Source of the DNA: Bacteroidales bacterium
GTDB lineage: Bacteria; Bacteroidota; Bacteroidia; Bacteroidales; FEN-979
DNA: 50,273 nucleotides
Direction of reading: 5' to 3'
NCBI GenBank assembly: GCA_017882335.1
Contig: JADGPR010000016.1
Span: 1-50,273, forward strand
Made by a program: the position numbers and the translations under genes. Shown here in pieces: positions 1-7,023 of this stretch. How positions within the stretch are numbered: the first letter of the stretch is position 1; every line of letters starts with the position of its first letter. A model generated the notes under the pieces. That model saw only the letters and a list, made by a program, of their open reading frames with translations, had not been told where the DNA came from and ran no database searches.

Positions 1-117
1 GGTTTGATTTTTCGTCCATTTCTCAGTCTTACTTATAGCAATTAATGGCAACCAATGGTTGGGAATTAATGCATGGATGGTGCTAAGAATAAGGCTTCCA
101 ATGAATATCTGATACAT
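1..117 (-). CDS. Multi-pass membrane protein, N-terminal fragment (runs off the window)
   Basis: Read leftward from an ATG at 117, the frame stays open to the window edge and gives 39 residues. It begins with a hydrophobic segment (MYQIFIGSLILSTIHALIP) and continues with NHWLPL and a polar stretch. A short first helix followed by an HA-x-x-PNHW-type motif resembles Bacteroidota membrane proteins related to nickel/cobalt or heavy-metal exporters. That assignment is from memory of the family and is tentative, because most of the protein is missing. The start lies 40 bp downstream of the thioredoxin-fold gene on the same strand, so it is probably the last visible gene of the copper/redox group. 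Confidence 0.6.
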   Translation of the reverse strand, partial: MYQIFIGSLILSTIHALIPNHWLPLIAISKTEKWTKNQT

Positions 118-157
118 GATTTTAAAGAGGTTAATGTATCAAAAAATTCTATTGAAA

Positions 158-487
158 TTATAATTGTTTAAGTAAATCACCATAGAAGTTATTCAGTTTA
201 GCCGCAATAATTTCTTTCGGGATACAACCAGTTTGCTCACCGTTAAACATATAAATTCGGCAAGAATAACTGAAACCTGTTGGCACTTCATCAGTATATA
301 TGTCCTTGCCGATTACCAGAATGGTCGGTGACCCCTGAAAATTAACCATTTTTGCTGCTTCTATATTGGGTACTTCAGTTAATTTCAGATGATCCTTGTT
401 TATACCCTGCTCCACCATCGCTATACGCAGATTTTGCAACGTGTCATCCGCATTAGGGCAACCGTCAAAAAATTGAAACTCAATCAT
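158..487 (-). CDS. Thioredoxin-fold protein of the alkylmercury-lyase-associated type
   Basis: This 109-residue protein starts with a beta strand and FFDGCPNAD and later has the GSPTI segment expected at the cis-proline site of a thioredoxin fold. A third conserved block is SCRIY near residue 78. Only one cysteine (C10) sits at the usual active-site position, so there is no CxxC pair; two further cysteines lie near the C-terminus. Small proteins of this type often sit beside mercury or other metal-resistance genes in Bacteroidota. There is no signal peptide, so it is probably cytoplasmic. It lies 17 bp downstream of sodC and 40 bp upstream of the membrane-protein gene, which suggests co-transcription. 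Its substrate is unknown. Confidence 0.7.
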   Translation of the reverse strand: MIEFQFFDGCPNADDTLQNLRIAMVEQGINKDHLKLTEVPNIEAAKMVNFQGSPTILVIGKDIYTDEVPTGFSYSCRIYMFNGEQTGCIPKEIIAAKLNNFYGDLLKQL

Positions 488-504
488 AATAGTAGATCGA
501 AAAT

Positions 505-1053
505 CTATTTCGCCGCTTCGATGACACCGCAGGCAACCCTCGGCCCGGCATTTCCGGCTGGCTGACTCTTCAGGTCATCTGCACCTTTATGAACAATGAC
601 GGACTTACCCACGATTGAATTCGGACCATTAAGTTTGATCATGGCATCAGTATATTCGAGATGAGCCTTACCTGATTCATCTGCTTCAATGTTTCCCATA
701 TCTCCCATGTGCCGCGACATATCCATCGGGGCGCCATGGCTCTTTCCTTCCGGGTTATAATGGCCACCGGCCGACATGCCATCCGGTGAATTGCAATCGC
801 CGAATTCGTGAATATGAAATCCGTGCTTCCCTTTTGACAAACCCTGGAGATCGGCAACCACCCTCACGCCTTTTTTGTTTTGAGTAAATGTAATTGTGCC
901 ACTTACATTATTCCCTTGGGTTGGGGAAAGATTACAGATGGCTTTTTCAGTTTTTCCCATTTGCATTTTCCCCATCTTCTTCTGAGAAAATCCATTCATA
1001 CCGATAACCAGAAAGAATACCAGTATCCATGTCATTATTTTGTTCTCTTTCAT
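505..1053 (-). CDS. sodC: Cu/Zn superoxide dismutase, exported
   Basis: The enzyme converts superoxide to oxygen and hydrogen peroxide in the periplasm. The 182-residue product has a signal peptide (about residues 1-23, ending FSQ) and a SOD_Cu domain from about residue 38. All expected ligands can be placed: H80, H82, H98 and H155 for copper; H98, H106, H115 and D118 for zinc. C87 and C175 can form the structural disulfide. R172 in GPRVACG matches the active-site arginine. Between the signal peptide and the domain lies a short Met/Lys stretch (KKMGKMQMGK) that could bind copper; this is inference. The gene sits between the cupredoxin gene and the thioredoxin-fold gene, all leftward. Confidence 0.93.
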   Translation of the reverse strand: MKENKIMTWILVFFLVIGMNGFSQKKMGKMQMGKTEKAICNLSPTQGNNVSGTITFTQNKKGVRVVADLQGLSKGKHGFHIHEFGDCNSPDGMSAGGHYNPEGKSHGAPMDMSRHMGDMGNIEADESGKAHLEYTDAMIKLNGPNSIVGKSVIVHKGADDLKSQPAGNAGPRVACGVIEAAK

Positions 1054-1111
1054 TTTGTTTTTTGATTTATTTAGGATGTAATAATTTACGTTTATCGGTT
1101 AGGTGTCAGAT

Positions 1112-1711
1112 CTAATTCTTTATCATTTTAACTGATGATCTTCTTTGTCCAACCACCTGGATCAGGTAAACACCAAGTGTTAATTGACTGATGTCAACCG
1201 GCGTGGCCTCGTTAGCTAGTTTGCCATTAAGTACTTGCCTTCCTGTTTGGTCTGATATTAAATATTGCGATCCAACCAAATCGTTAGCGGCTTTAATCGT
1301 CATTAAATTATTTGCAGGATTCGGATAAACAGAAATACCTGCCTGTGATTGATTGTCTGCAATTCCAGAATTATTTTCAACGATAATAATGCCTTTCATA
1401 CCCAGTGTAACGTGGCTTGTACAAACATAATAGTGCGTACCAGTTCCAAGTATTGCCGGCAGGACCAATCCTCCTCCAAAAGGTGTTTGAAATCCACCCG
1501 GCAGAGCAGTGGTGCCGTTGGCATTCCATGTGGCCTGGCTTACCTCTAAGGCATCGTGAGAGGCCGCGAGGGTAAAGTTCACACTATCACCATGATGGAT
1601 TGTTATGGTGGCAGGAGAAAATGTTGTTCCAACGTTGGTAATTGTCCAGGTGGTGCAAAAACTTGCCATACCTAATGAGAATAGCAAGAGTGAGAATATA
1701 AGTTTTTTCAT
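1112..1711 (-). CDS. Plastocyanin/azurin-like copper protein with T9SS sorting domain
   Basis: The 199-residue product has a signal peptide (residues 1-19), a cupredoxin domain and a C-terminal T9SS type A sorting domain (about residues 126-199: VYPNPANN, then GVYLIQV). Type 1 copper ligands are visible as H52, C97, H100 and M105, in the usual C-x2-H-x4-M arrangement. It should be an exported, probably cell-surface, electron carrier or copper-binding protein. A longer frame opens at 1822, but the predicted promoter at 1792-1822 places transcription start near 1785, inside that extension. The ATG at 1711, directly before the signal peptide, is therefore chosen; an ATG at 1732 is possible. It is the first gene of the leftward group with sodC. 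Confidence 0.88.
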   Translation of the reverse strand: MKKLIFSLLLFSLGMASFCTTWTITNVGTTFSPATITIHHGDSVNFTLAASHDALEVSQATWNANGTTALPGGFQTPFGGGLVLPAILGTGTHYYVCTSHVTLGMKGIIIVENNSGIADNQSQAGISVYPNPANNLMTIKAANDLVGSQYLISDQTGRQVLNGKLANEATPVDISQLTLGVYLIQVVGQRRSSVKMIKN

Positions 1712-1791
1712 TTTTTTAATTTTTAAATTCATACTCTTAAAGAACAAACGAATCGCGCTTTCAATAACAATTAATTTAGATTTAATTAACA

Positions 1792-1822
1792 CAAAGATAA
1801 GGATTACTATGCCGGAAGTCAA
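1792..1822 (-). promoter_or_regulatory. Bacteroidota-type promoter of the cupredoxin/sodC group
   Basis: On the minus strand TTG is followed by a 20 bp spacer and TATCTTTG (plus-strand 1792-1799), an exact match to the -33/-7 pattern. The predicted start lies about 74 bp before the chosen ATG. Confidence 0.75.
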
Positions 1823-1868
1823 GAAAATATATTAATAATTCAGGATAGGGTTGAAGGAAAAGGAAGGA

Positions 1869-3719
1869 TTACATTCTTTCGGGAACTTCAATTCCCAGGA
1901 GCCACATGGCTTTTTTAATTATATTTCCTGTGAAAAAAGATAGTTTCAACCGCAGGAACATGGCATTTTTATCTGCCTCCTTCAGAACAGGGATCTCCTG
2001 GTAGAATTGATTGTATTCTTTGGAAAGTTCGTAAACATAATTTGCGATGGCCGCAGGGCTGTATGCCTCCCCTGCCTGAACCAACACTAAAGGGAACTGG
2101 TAGAGAAGTTTAAGAATTTCTTTTTCCTGTGGAAGTAGAAAAACTGCCGAAGAGCTCTTTTCTATCAGATGCTGGATGCTGGATGCTGGATGCTGGATAC
2201 TGGATGCTGGATGCTGGATACTGGATTCAGACTTCAGCCCTCCGATCTCTGCCTTCCGCAACAATGATTGGATCCTTGCATAAGTATATTGAATGAACGG
2301 GCCTGTGTTCCCATTAAAATCAATTGATTCTTTCGGATCAAAAAGCATATTCTTTTTCGGATCCACCTTGAGGATAAAATATTTTAATGCTCCCAGACCG
2401 ATGATGCGGAATAATTCCCTGGCTTCTTCTTCCGGGAATGCGTCGACCTTACCCAATGCCCTCGTGGTTTCTTCCGCCGTGGAAAACATTTCTTCCATCA
2501 GGTCATCAGCATCCACAACGGTACCTTCGCGCGATTTCATCTTTCCTTCAGGCAATTCCACCATTCCATAGGAAAGGTGAAATAGCTTGTCTGACCAATC
2601 GCGACCAATCTTTTTCAGGATTCGTTTCAGGACATCAAAATGGTAGTTCTGTTCATTTCCTACCACGTAGATCATTTTCGAAGGATGGAATTCATCGTAC
2701 CGGAGTTGCGCAGTTCCCAGGTCCTGGGTCATGTATACCGAGGTTCCGTCGGATCGCAGGAGCAGTTTTTCATCCAATCCCTCTTCCTGCAGATCGGCCC
2801 AGATGCTGCCATCCGGCCGCTGTAAGAGGCTACCTGACTTCAATCCTTCCAGCACAAGTTCTTTACCTGAAAGATAGGTCTCTGATTCATATTGCACAAC
2901 ATCAAAACTGACGCCCAGTTTCCGGTAAGTTTCTGTAAACCCTTCGAAGGCCCAGTCATTCATATGCGACCAGAGTTCACGCACATCCGGGTCTTTCGCT
3001 TCCCATTTCCGCAAAATTTCCTGTGCTTCGATCATGAGAGGAGCGTTCCGGTTGGCTTCCTCTTCCGGAAGTCCTTCTTCCATCAAGACTTTGACTTCCT
3101 CCTTGTATTTCCGGTCGAACAACACATAATACTTTCCAATGAGATGATCACTCTTCATGCCTGCCGATCCTGGAGTTTCATTGTTTCCCCATTTCATGTA
3201 TGCAAGCATCGACTTGCAGATATGAATCCCGCGGTCGTTAACCAGGTTCATCCGGATCACTTTATTCCCCTGGAATTGTAAGATACGTGAAAGTGAAAAC
3301 CCTAAAAGGTTATTCCGGATATGGCCCAGGTGCAAAGGTTTATTTGTATTGGGAGAAGAAAATTCCAACAGAACCGGATCACCCTCTTTCTGAATATTCA
3401 TCCCGAATTCTTCATCTGCATGGTTCTGATCAAGGAAAGCGATCCAGAATTCATCTTTTAAAAAAATATTCAGAAAACCTTTGATGACCTTGAATTCCCT
3501 GACTTGCTTAACATTCTTCACCAGGAAGTTTCCGATATCCTGTGCAGTAGCTTCAGGGGATTTACGGGAAATCTTACTCAACGGGAAGACAACGACCGTA
3601 AAATCACCTTCGATCTCCTTCTTCGTTTTCTCCAGGCCGATTGAACCTGAGGGGATATCCTGCCCGTAAAGCTGTTTAATGGCTTCGGAAGTCTTTGTCT
3701 GTAACAGTCGTTCAATCAT
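1869..3719 (-). CDS. argS: Arginyl-tRNA synthetase with an in-frame heptamer-array insertion
   Basis: The cytoplasmic class I enzyme charges tRNA-Arg. The 616-residue product has an N-terminal Arg-tRNA-synthetase domain, the HIGH motif as HLGH (about residues 130-133, after SSPNTNKPL), a KMSKS-like KMKSREG near the middle, and a C-terminal DALR anticodon-binding domain beginning near FIQYTYARIQSLLRK. Just after that point the protein contains SSIQHPA repeated almost three times, encoded by eight or nine tandem GCTGGAT-type heptamers at about 2164-2226. The same heptamer arrays occur in spacers elsewhere in the window. A longer frame to 3740 exists, but the promoter's -7 box covers 3738-3745, so the ATG at 3719 is chosen. 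Confidence 0.96.
   Translation of the reverse strand: MIERLLQTKTSEAIKQLYGQDIPSGSIGLEKTKKEIEGDFTVVVFPLSKISRKSPEATAQDIGNFLVKNVKQVREFKVIKGFLNIFLKDEFWIAFLDQNHADEEFGMNIQKEGDPVLLEFSSPNTNKPLHLGHIRNNLLGFSLSRILQFQGNKVIRMNLVNDRGIHICKSMLAYMKWGNNETPGSAGMKSDHLIGKYYVLFDRKYKEEVKVLMEEGLPEEEANRNAPLMIEAQEILRKWEAKDPDVRELWSHMNDWAFEGFTETYRKLGVSFDVVQYESETYLSGKELVLEGLKSGSLLQRPDGSIWADLQEEGLDEKLLLRSDGTSVYMTQDLGTAQLRYDEFHPSKMIYVVGNEQNYHFDVLKRILKKIGRDWSDKLFHLSYGMVELPEGKMKSREGTVVDADDLMEEMFSTAEETTRALGKVDAFPEEEARELFRIIGLGALKYFILKVDPKKNMLFDPKESIDFNGNTGPFIQYTYARIQSLLRKAEIGGLKSESSIQHPASSIQHPASSIQHLIEKSSSAVFLLPQEKEILKLLYQFPLVLVQAGEAYSPAAIANYVYELSKEYNQFYQEIPVLKEADKNAMFLRLKLSFFTGNIIKKAMWLLGIEVPERM
2164..2226. repeat. GCTGGAT heptamer array inside argS
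   Basis: Eight clear 7 bp units fill 2171-2226: six GCTGGAT and two ACTGGAT, in the order GGGGAGGA by first base. A degenerate ninth unit lies at 2164-2170. Nine units make 63 bp, or 21 codons, which keeps the argS frame. Confidence 0.9.
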
Positions 3720-3737
3720 CCCGATATTTCTGGAAAA

Positions 3738-3767
3738 CAAAAGTACAATTTATACATGAGACACAAA
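3738..3767 (-). promoter_or_regulatory. Bacteroidota-type promoter of argS
   Basis: The minus strand reads TTTG, an 18 bp spacer, then TACTTTTG (plus-strand 3738-3745). Transcription would start near 3731, just before the ATG at 3719. A GAATTAC-type heptamer array begins 3 bp upstream of the -33 element. Confidence 0.65.
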
Positions 3768-3769
3768 GT

Positions 3770-3804
3770 GAATTACGAATTACGAATTATGAATTATGAA
3801 TTCC
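3770..3804. repeat. GAATTAC/GAATTAT heptamer array
   Basis: Five tandem 7 bp units: GAATTAC twice, GAATTAT twice, then GAATTCC. The array touches the upstream edge of the argS promoter. A weaker copy lies at about 26172-26195. Confidence 0.8.
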
Positions 3805-3813
3805 GATTTCACC

Positions 3814-3930
3814 ACCTGCCTGCCGGTAGGCAGGTTTCGCTTTGCTTCGTCACTTCGTTCCTCGAAATGACAATTCTTCTTATAGGTAAGACGAAATTGT
3901 TGTCATTGCGAGCGTAGCGAAGCAACGCCA
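3814..3930. repeat. Compound palindromic intergenic element
   Basis: Two hairpin-forming units lie side by side in the 368 bp spacer between argS and the next gene. The first has 8 bp arms (ACCTGCCT at 3814-3821, AGGCAGGT at 3828-3835) around a 6 nt loop. The second pairs CTCGAAATGACAA (3861-3873) with TTGTCATTGCGAG (3900-3912), with one mismatch, and imperfect pairing continues outward through the GCGTAGCGAAGC side. The right arm resembles the TGTCATTGCGAG / GCGAAGC repeats common in many environmental bacterial genomes. Positions 3931-3988 hold no recognisable feature. Confidence 0.7.
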
Positions 3931-3988
3931 ACTCCCCAGCTAGCATAGGAGACGCAACGGATTTTGATTCAATATTTTTTTCAATCGG

Positions 3989-4020
3989 TTTGGGTATTTA
4001 GCAAAAAATGAGTAGGTTTG
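3989..4020 (+). promoter_or_regulatory. Bacteroidota-type promoter of the cPGS-like gene
   Basis: TTTG at 3989-3992, a 20 bp spacer and TAGGTTTG at 4013-4020 fit the -33/-7 pattern. Transcription would start near 4027, about 60 bp before the ATG at 4088. Confidence 0.7.
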
Positions 4021-4087
4021 CAATCAGTTCCCCTTGAAATTCAAAAACCCGAAATACTATCTGAAATCTTCAAAAAGTGAGGTTACC

Positions 4088-5434
4088 ATGAAAAAAAATG
4101 TAATCATTATCGGCGCGGCCGGAAGGGATTTTCACAACTTTAACACTTATTTCAGGGACAATGTCAACTTTAATGTTGTTGCATTCACTGCCGCTCAGAT
4201 CCCGGACATCGATGGCAGGAAATACCCGGCTAAACTCGCCGGAAAACTCTATCCCAAAGGAATTCCGATCTTTGCTGAAGCTGAATTACCCAACCTGATC
4301 AAGAAATTCGATGTTCAGGTTTGCAATTTTGCTTACAGCGATGTTCCTTATCAAAGGGTAATGAATCTCAGTGCCCTGGTGAATGCAGCAGGAGCCAACT
4401 TTATCCTTCTTGGACCCGAGGCCACCTATGTAAAAAGCACCAAGCCTGTTATCGCCGTTTGCGCTACCCGTACCGGCTGCGGAAAAAGCCAGACCTCCCG
4501 CAGGATCATAGAGATCCTTATGGAAAAGGGACTGAAAGTCGTTGCTGTCCGCCACCCGATGCCTTATGGCGACCTGGTGGAACAGAAAGTACAGCGTTTT
4601 GCTACTATCGCCGACCTTGCAAAACATAAATGCACGATCGAGGAAATGGAAGAATACGAACCGCATGTGGAGCGTGGAAACGTGATCTATGCCGGCGTCG
4701 ATTATGAAGCCATCCTCCGTGCTGCCGAAAAAGACCCGAAAGGTTGTGATGTGATCCTTTGGGATGGAGGAAACAATGATTTCTCATTTTACAAGCCGGA
4801 TCTCATGGTGACGGTTGCCGATCCTCACAGGCCGGGCGCAGAAGTAAGCTATTATCCCGGTGAGGTAAATATCCGGATCGCCGATGTGGTTGTGTTGAAT
4901 AAAATCGACTCAGCTTCTCCCGAAAACATCAACCAGGTAAGGGAAAACATTCAGAAACTGAACCCGAGAGCCATTGTGGTTGATGGCGCCTCCCCGATCA
5001 GGGTCGACGACGAAAGCATCATCCGTGGCAAGAGGGTTCTCGTGATTGAAGACGGACCCACCCTAACGCATGGCGAAATGAAGATCGGAGCAGGCGTAGT
5101 GGCTGCAAAGAAATACGGTGCTGCAGAATTGGTTGACCCGAGACCTTATGTCGTGGGTAAACTGGCTGAGACGTTCCGGATTTATCCCAACATCGGAAAG
5201 TTATTACCGGCCATGGGCTATGGTGCCCAACAGATAAAAGACCTCGAGGCTACCGTGAATAAGGTAAAATGCGATTCGGTTGTGATTGCTACACCGATCG
5301 ACCTCAACCGCCTGATTAAGATCAGGAAACCCAATACCCGTGTATATTATGATCTCCAGGAGATCGGAAAACCTGACCTTAAGGACATCCTTAACGATTT
5401 CCTGAAAGTAAAAAAAATCAAAACTAAAAAATAA
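4088..5434 (+). CDS. Cyclic 2,3-diphosphoglycerate synthetase-like GTPase
   Basis: The 448-residue product opens with a Rossmann-like strand (NVIIIGAAGRDFHNF), has a P-loop (CATRTGCGKSQTSRR, about residues 127-141) and a guanine-specificity-like NKID (about residues 274-277). The layout matches COG2403, whose archaeal members make cyclic 2,3-diphosphoglycerate. Bacterial members lack a settled role, so the product is named by similarity only. The frame is open from 4034, but the ATG at 4088 begins directly at the conserved N-terminus. The gene has its own promoter and a strong terminator, so it appears to be a single transcription unit upstream of pyrB. Confidence 0.82.
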   Translation: MKKNVIIIGAAGRDFHNFNTYFRDNVNFNVVAFTAAQIPDIDGRKYPAKLAGKLYPKGIPIFAEAELPNLIKKFDVQVCNFAYSDVPYQRVMNLSALVNAAGANFILLGPEATYVKSTKPVIAVCATRTGCGKSQTSRRIIEILMEKGLKVVAVRHPMPYGDLVEQKVQRFATIADLAKHKCTIEEMEEYEPHVERGNVIYAGVDYEAILRAAEKDPKGCDVILWDGGNNDFSFYKPDLMVTVADPHRPGAEVSYYPGEVNIRIADVVVLNKIDSASPENINQVRENIQKLNPRAIVVDGASPIRVDDESIIRGKRVLVIEDGPTLTHGEMKIGAGVVAAKKYGAAELVDPRPYVVGKLAETFRIYPNIGKLLPAMGYGAQQIKDLEATVNKVKCDSVVIATPIDLNRLIKIRKPNTRVYYDLQEIGKPDLKDILNDFLKVKKIKTKK

Positions 5435-5436
5435 TC

Positions 5437-5462
5437 AAAGGGGCATTTGCCCCTTTTTTTTT
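5437..5462 (+). terminator. Rho-independent terminator after the cPGS-like gene
   Basis: AAAGGGGC pairs perfectly with GCCCCTTT across an ATTT loop (5437-5456), and the T run continues to 5462. The stem begins 2 bp after the stop codon. It is the clearest intrinsic terminator in the window. Confidence 0.92.
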
Positions 5463-5492
5463 ACCTTTAACTGTTCAATTAATTTCAAGCCG

Positions 5493-6401
5493 ATGAAAAA
5501 CAAAAGCTTAGTTTCAATTAACGATTTTACCCGTGAAGAACATATCCATATTCTTGACCTGGCTGAAGAATTTGAAAAAAAACCTACACAAAAAATCCTC
5601 CAGGATTATGTAGTAGCAACGCTCTTTTTCGAACCTTCCACCCGCACACGCCTCAGCTTTGAAAGCGCTGCTTCACGCCTGGGTGCCAAAGTGATCGGTT
5701 TTTCGGAACCGGGCTCTACCAGTGTACAAAAAGGGGAATCCTTGCGGGATACCATCAGGACAGTCAGCAATTATTCCGACATCATCGTGATGCGCCATCC
5801 GAAGGAAGGCAGTGCACGTTTTGCCAGTGAAGTTTCCGATGTGCCGATCATCAACGCCGGAGACGGGGCAAACCAGCATCCCACACAGACGCTGCTCGAC
5901 ATGTACTCGATCCGGAAAACACAGGGAACCCTCGATAACCTTAACATCGCTTTCGTTGGCGATCTGAAATACGGACGGACCGTTCATTCCCTGGTCATGG
6001 CCTTGTCGAACTACAACACTACCTTCCACCTGGTTTCCCCACAACTCCTTAAACTTCCAAGTGCCACGAAGATGCACATCAAGGAAAAGAATCTTACCTA
6101 CTACCAATACACGGATATCATTGATGTGATCCCGAAGGTCGACATCCTTTACATGACACGCATCCAGAAAGAACGTTTCTCCGATCCCATCGAATACGAA
6201 AAGGTGAAAAACTCTTATATCTTACGAAATTCCATGTTGGAAACCGCCAAACCGAACATGCGGATACTGCATCCGTTGCCCCGCGTGAATGAGATTACTG
6301 TTGATGTAGATGATAACCCCAAAGCGTATTATTTCACCCAGGCATTGAATGGGGTTTATGTCAGGCAAGCACTTCTTGCATCAATACTGGGAGTCAAGTA
6401 A
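5493..6401 (+). CDS. pyrB: Aspartate carbamoyltransferase catalytic subunit
   Basis: It joins carbamoyl phosphate and aspartate to N-carbamoyl-aspartate, the committed step of pyrimidine synthesis. The 302-residue length is normal. The carbamoyl-phosphate loop FEPSTRTR is at residues 46-53, HPTQ follows NQ near residue 131, and HPLPRVNEI lies near residue 259. The regulatory subunit gene pyrI follows after 132 bp, so the holoenzyme should be the allosteric type with catalytic and regulatory chains. The stop codon lies inside the first unit of an octamer array (6397-6428). A weak -7-like TACCTTTA at 5462-5469 overlaps the end of the preceding terminator. Confidence 0.97.
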   Translation: MKNKSLVSINDFTREEHIHILDLAEEFEKKPTQKILQDYVVATLFFEPSTRTRLSFESAASRLGAKVIGFSEPGSTSVQKGESLRDTIRTVSNYSDIIVMRHPKEGSARFASEVSDVPIINAGDGANQHPTQTLLDMYSIRKTQGTLDNLNIAFVGDLKYGRTVHSLVMALSNYNTTFHLVSPQLLKLPSATKMHIKEKNLTYYQYTDIIDVIPKVDILYMTRIQKERFSDPIEYEKVKNSYILRNSMLETAKPNMRILHPLPRVNEITVDVDDNPKAYYFTQALNGVYVRQALLASILGVK

Positions 6402-6428
6402 CAGAGTCACAGAGTAACAGAGTAACAG
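6397..6428. repeat. AGTAACAG octamer array, left arm of an inverted pair
   Basis: Four tandem 8 bp units read AGTAACAG, AGTCACAG, AGTAACAG, AGTAACAG. The first unit contains the pyrB stop codon. Units of the same family occur at 10722-10751, and in opposite orientation at 6477-6508 and 11872-11895. Confidence 0.85.
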
Positions 6429-6432
6429 TGAA

Positions 6433-6448
6433 CATAAAATATTTTATG
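6433..6448. repeat. Perfect 16 bp AT-rich palindrome
   Basis: CATAAAATATTTTATG reads identically on both strands. It lies between the two inverted octamer arrays in the pyrB-pyrI spacer. It could be an operator or simply AT-rich spacer; no protein can be named. Confidence 0.5.
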
Positions 6449-6476
6449 CAACTGATAATAATTTTTTTTCTTGAAT

Positions 6477-6508
6477 TTCACTTTGTCACTTTGTGACTCT
6501 GTTACTTT
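6477..6508. repeat. GTNACTNT octamer array, right arm of an inverted pair
   Basis: Four 8 bp units (TTCACTTT, GTCACTTT, GTGACTCT, GTTACTTT) are the reverse-complement family of the array at 6397-6428. In RNA the two arrays could pair over roughly 30 bp with mismatches, 25 bp upstream of pyrI. A TTTATAAAC-type stretch follows at 6505-6524. Confidence 0.8.
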
Positions 6509-6533
6509 ATAAACTTTATAACAAAAAACCATC

Positions 6534-7001
6534 ATGGATAATAATGAAACACGTAAAGAGCTTAAAGTTTCCGCAATTGAAAACGGATCTGTGATTGATC
6601 ATATTCCTGGAAAAGTTGTGTTCCAGGTTGTCAAAATTCTTAGTCTCAGCGAAGCCACTGACCAGATCCTCTTCGGGACCAACCTCGACAGCCGGAAGAT
6701 GGGCAAGAAAGGTATCATCAAGGTAAGCAACAAATTCTTCAGGCCGGATGAGATCAATAAGATAGCCCTGGTAGCTCCTACTGCCACCCTGATCATCATT
6801 AAGCATTTTAAAGTTGTTGAGAAGAAGAAAGTTGAGGTGCCTGACAGTGTGGAAAAGATCGTGAAATGTTTCAACCCAAATTGTATCACTAACCACGAAA
6901 GCATCATGACACAGTTCACAGTGATTGACAAGGAAGATTTGAAGCTCAAATGCCATTATTGCGAAAAGATCACTGCAAGGGACACCATCTCATTTGTTTA
7001 A
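6534..7001 (+). CDS. pyrI: Aspartate carbamoyltransferase regulatory subunit
   Basis: The 155-residue regulatory chain binds nucleotide effectors and contacts the catalytic chain through a zinc domain. The allosteric N-terminal domain covers about residues 1-100 (VSAIENGSVIDHIPG; later LIIIKHFKVVEKKKV). The four zinc cysteines are present as C112, C117, C140 and C143 (CFNPNC and CHYC). The length matches the family. It follows pyrB across a spacer filled by inverted octamer arrays and precedes the AlbA_2 gene by 22 bp. Confidence 0.96.
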   Translation: MDNNETRKELKVSAIENGSVIDHIPGKVVFQVVKILSLSEATDQILFGTNLDSRKMGKKGIIKVSNKFFRPDEINKIALVAPTATLIIIKHFKVVEKKKVEVPDSVEKIVKCFNPNCITNHESIMTQFTVIDKEDLKLKCHYCEKITARDTISFV

Positions 7002-7023
7002 GCGCCGGGACAGATAACCAGTC

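Noticed and set aside
2164-2226. Repeats in argS read as a CRISPR or as a coiled coil
   Set aside because: The units are contiguous 7 bp copies with no spacers, and SSIQHPA does not fit a coiled-coil pattern.
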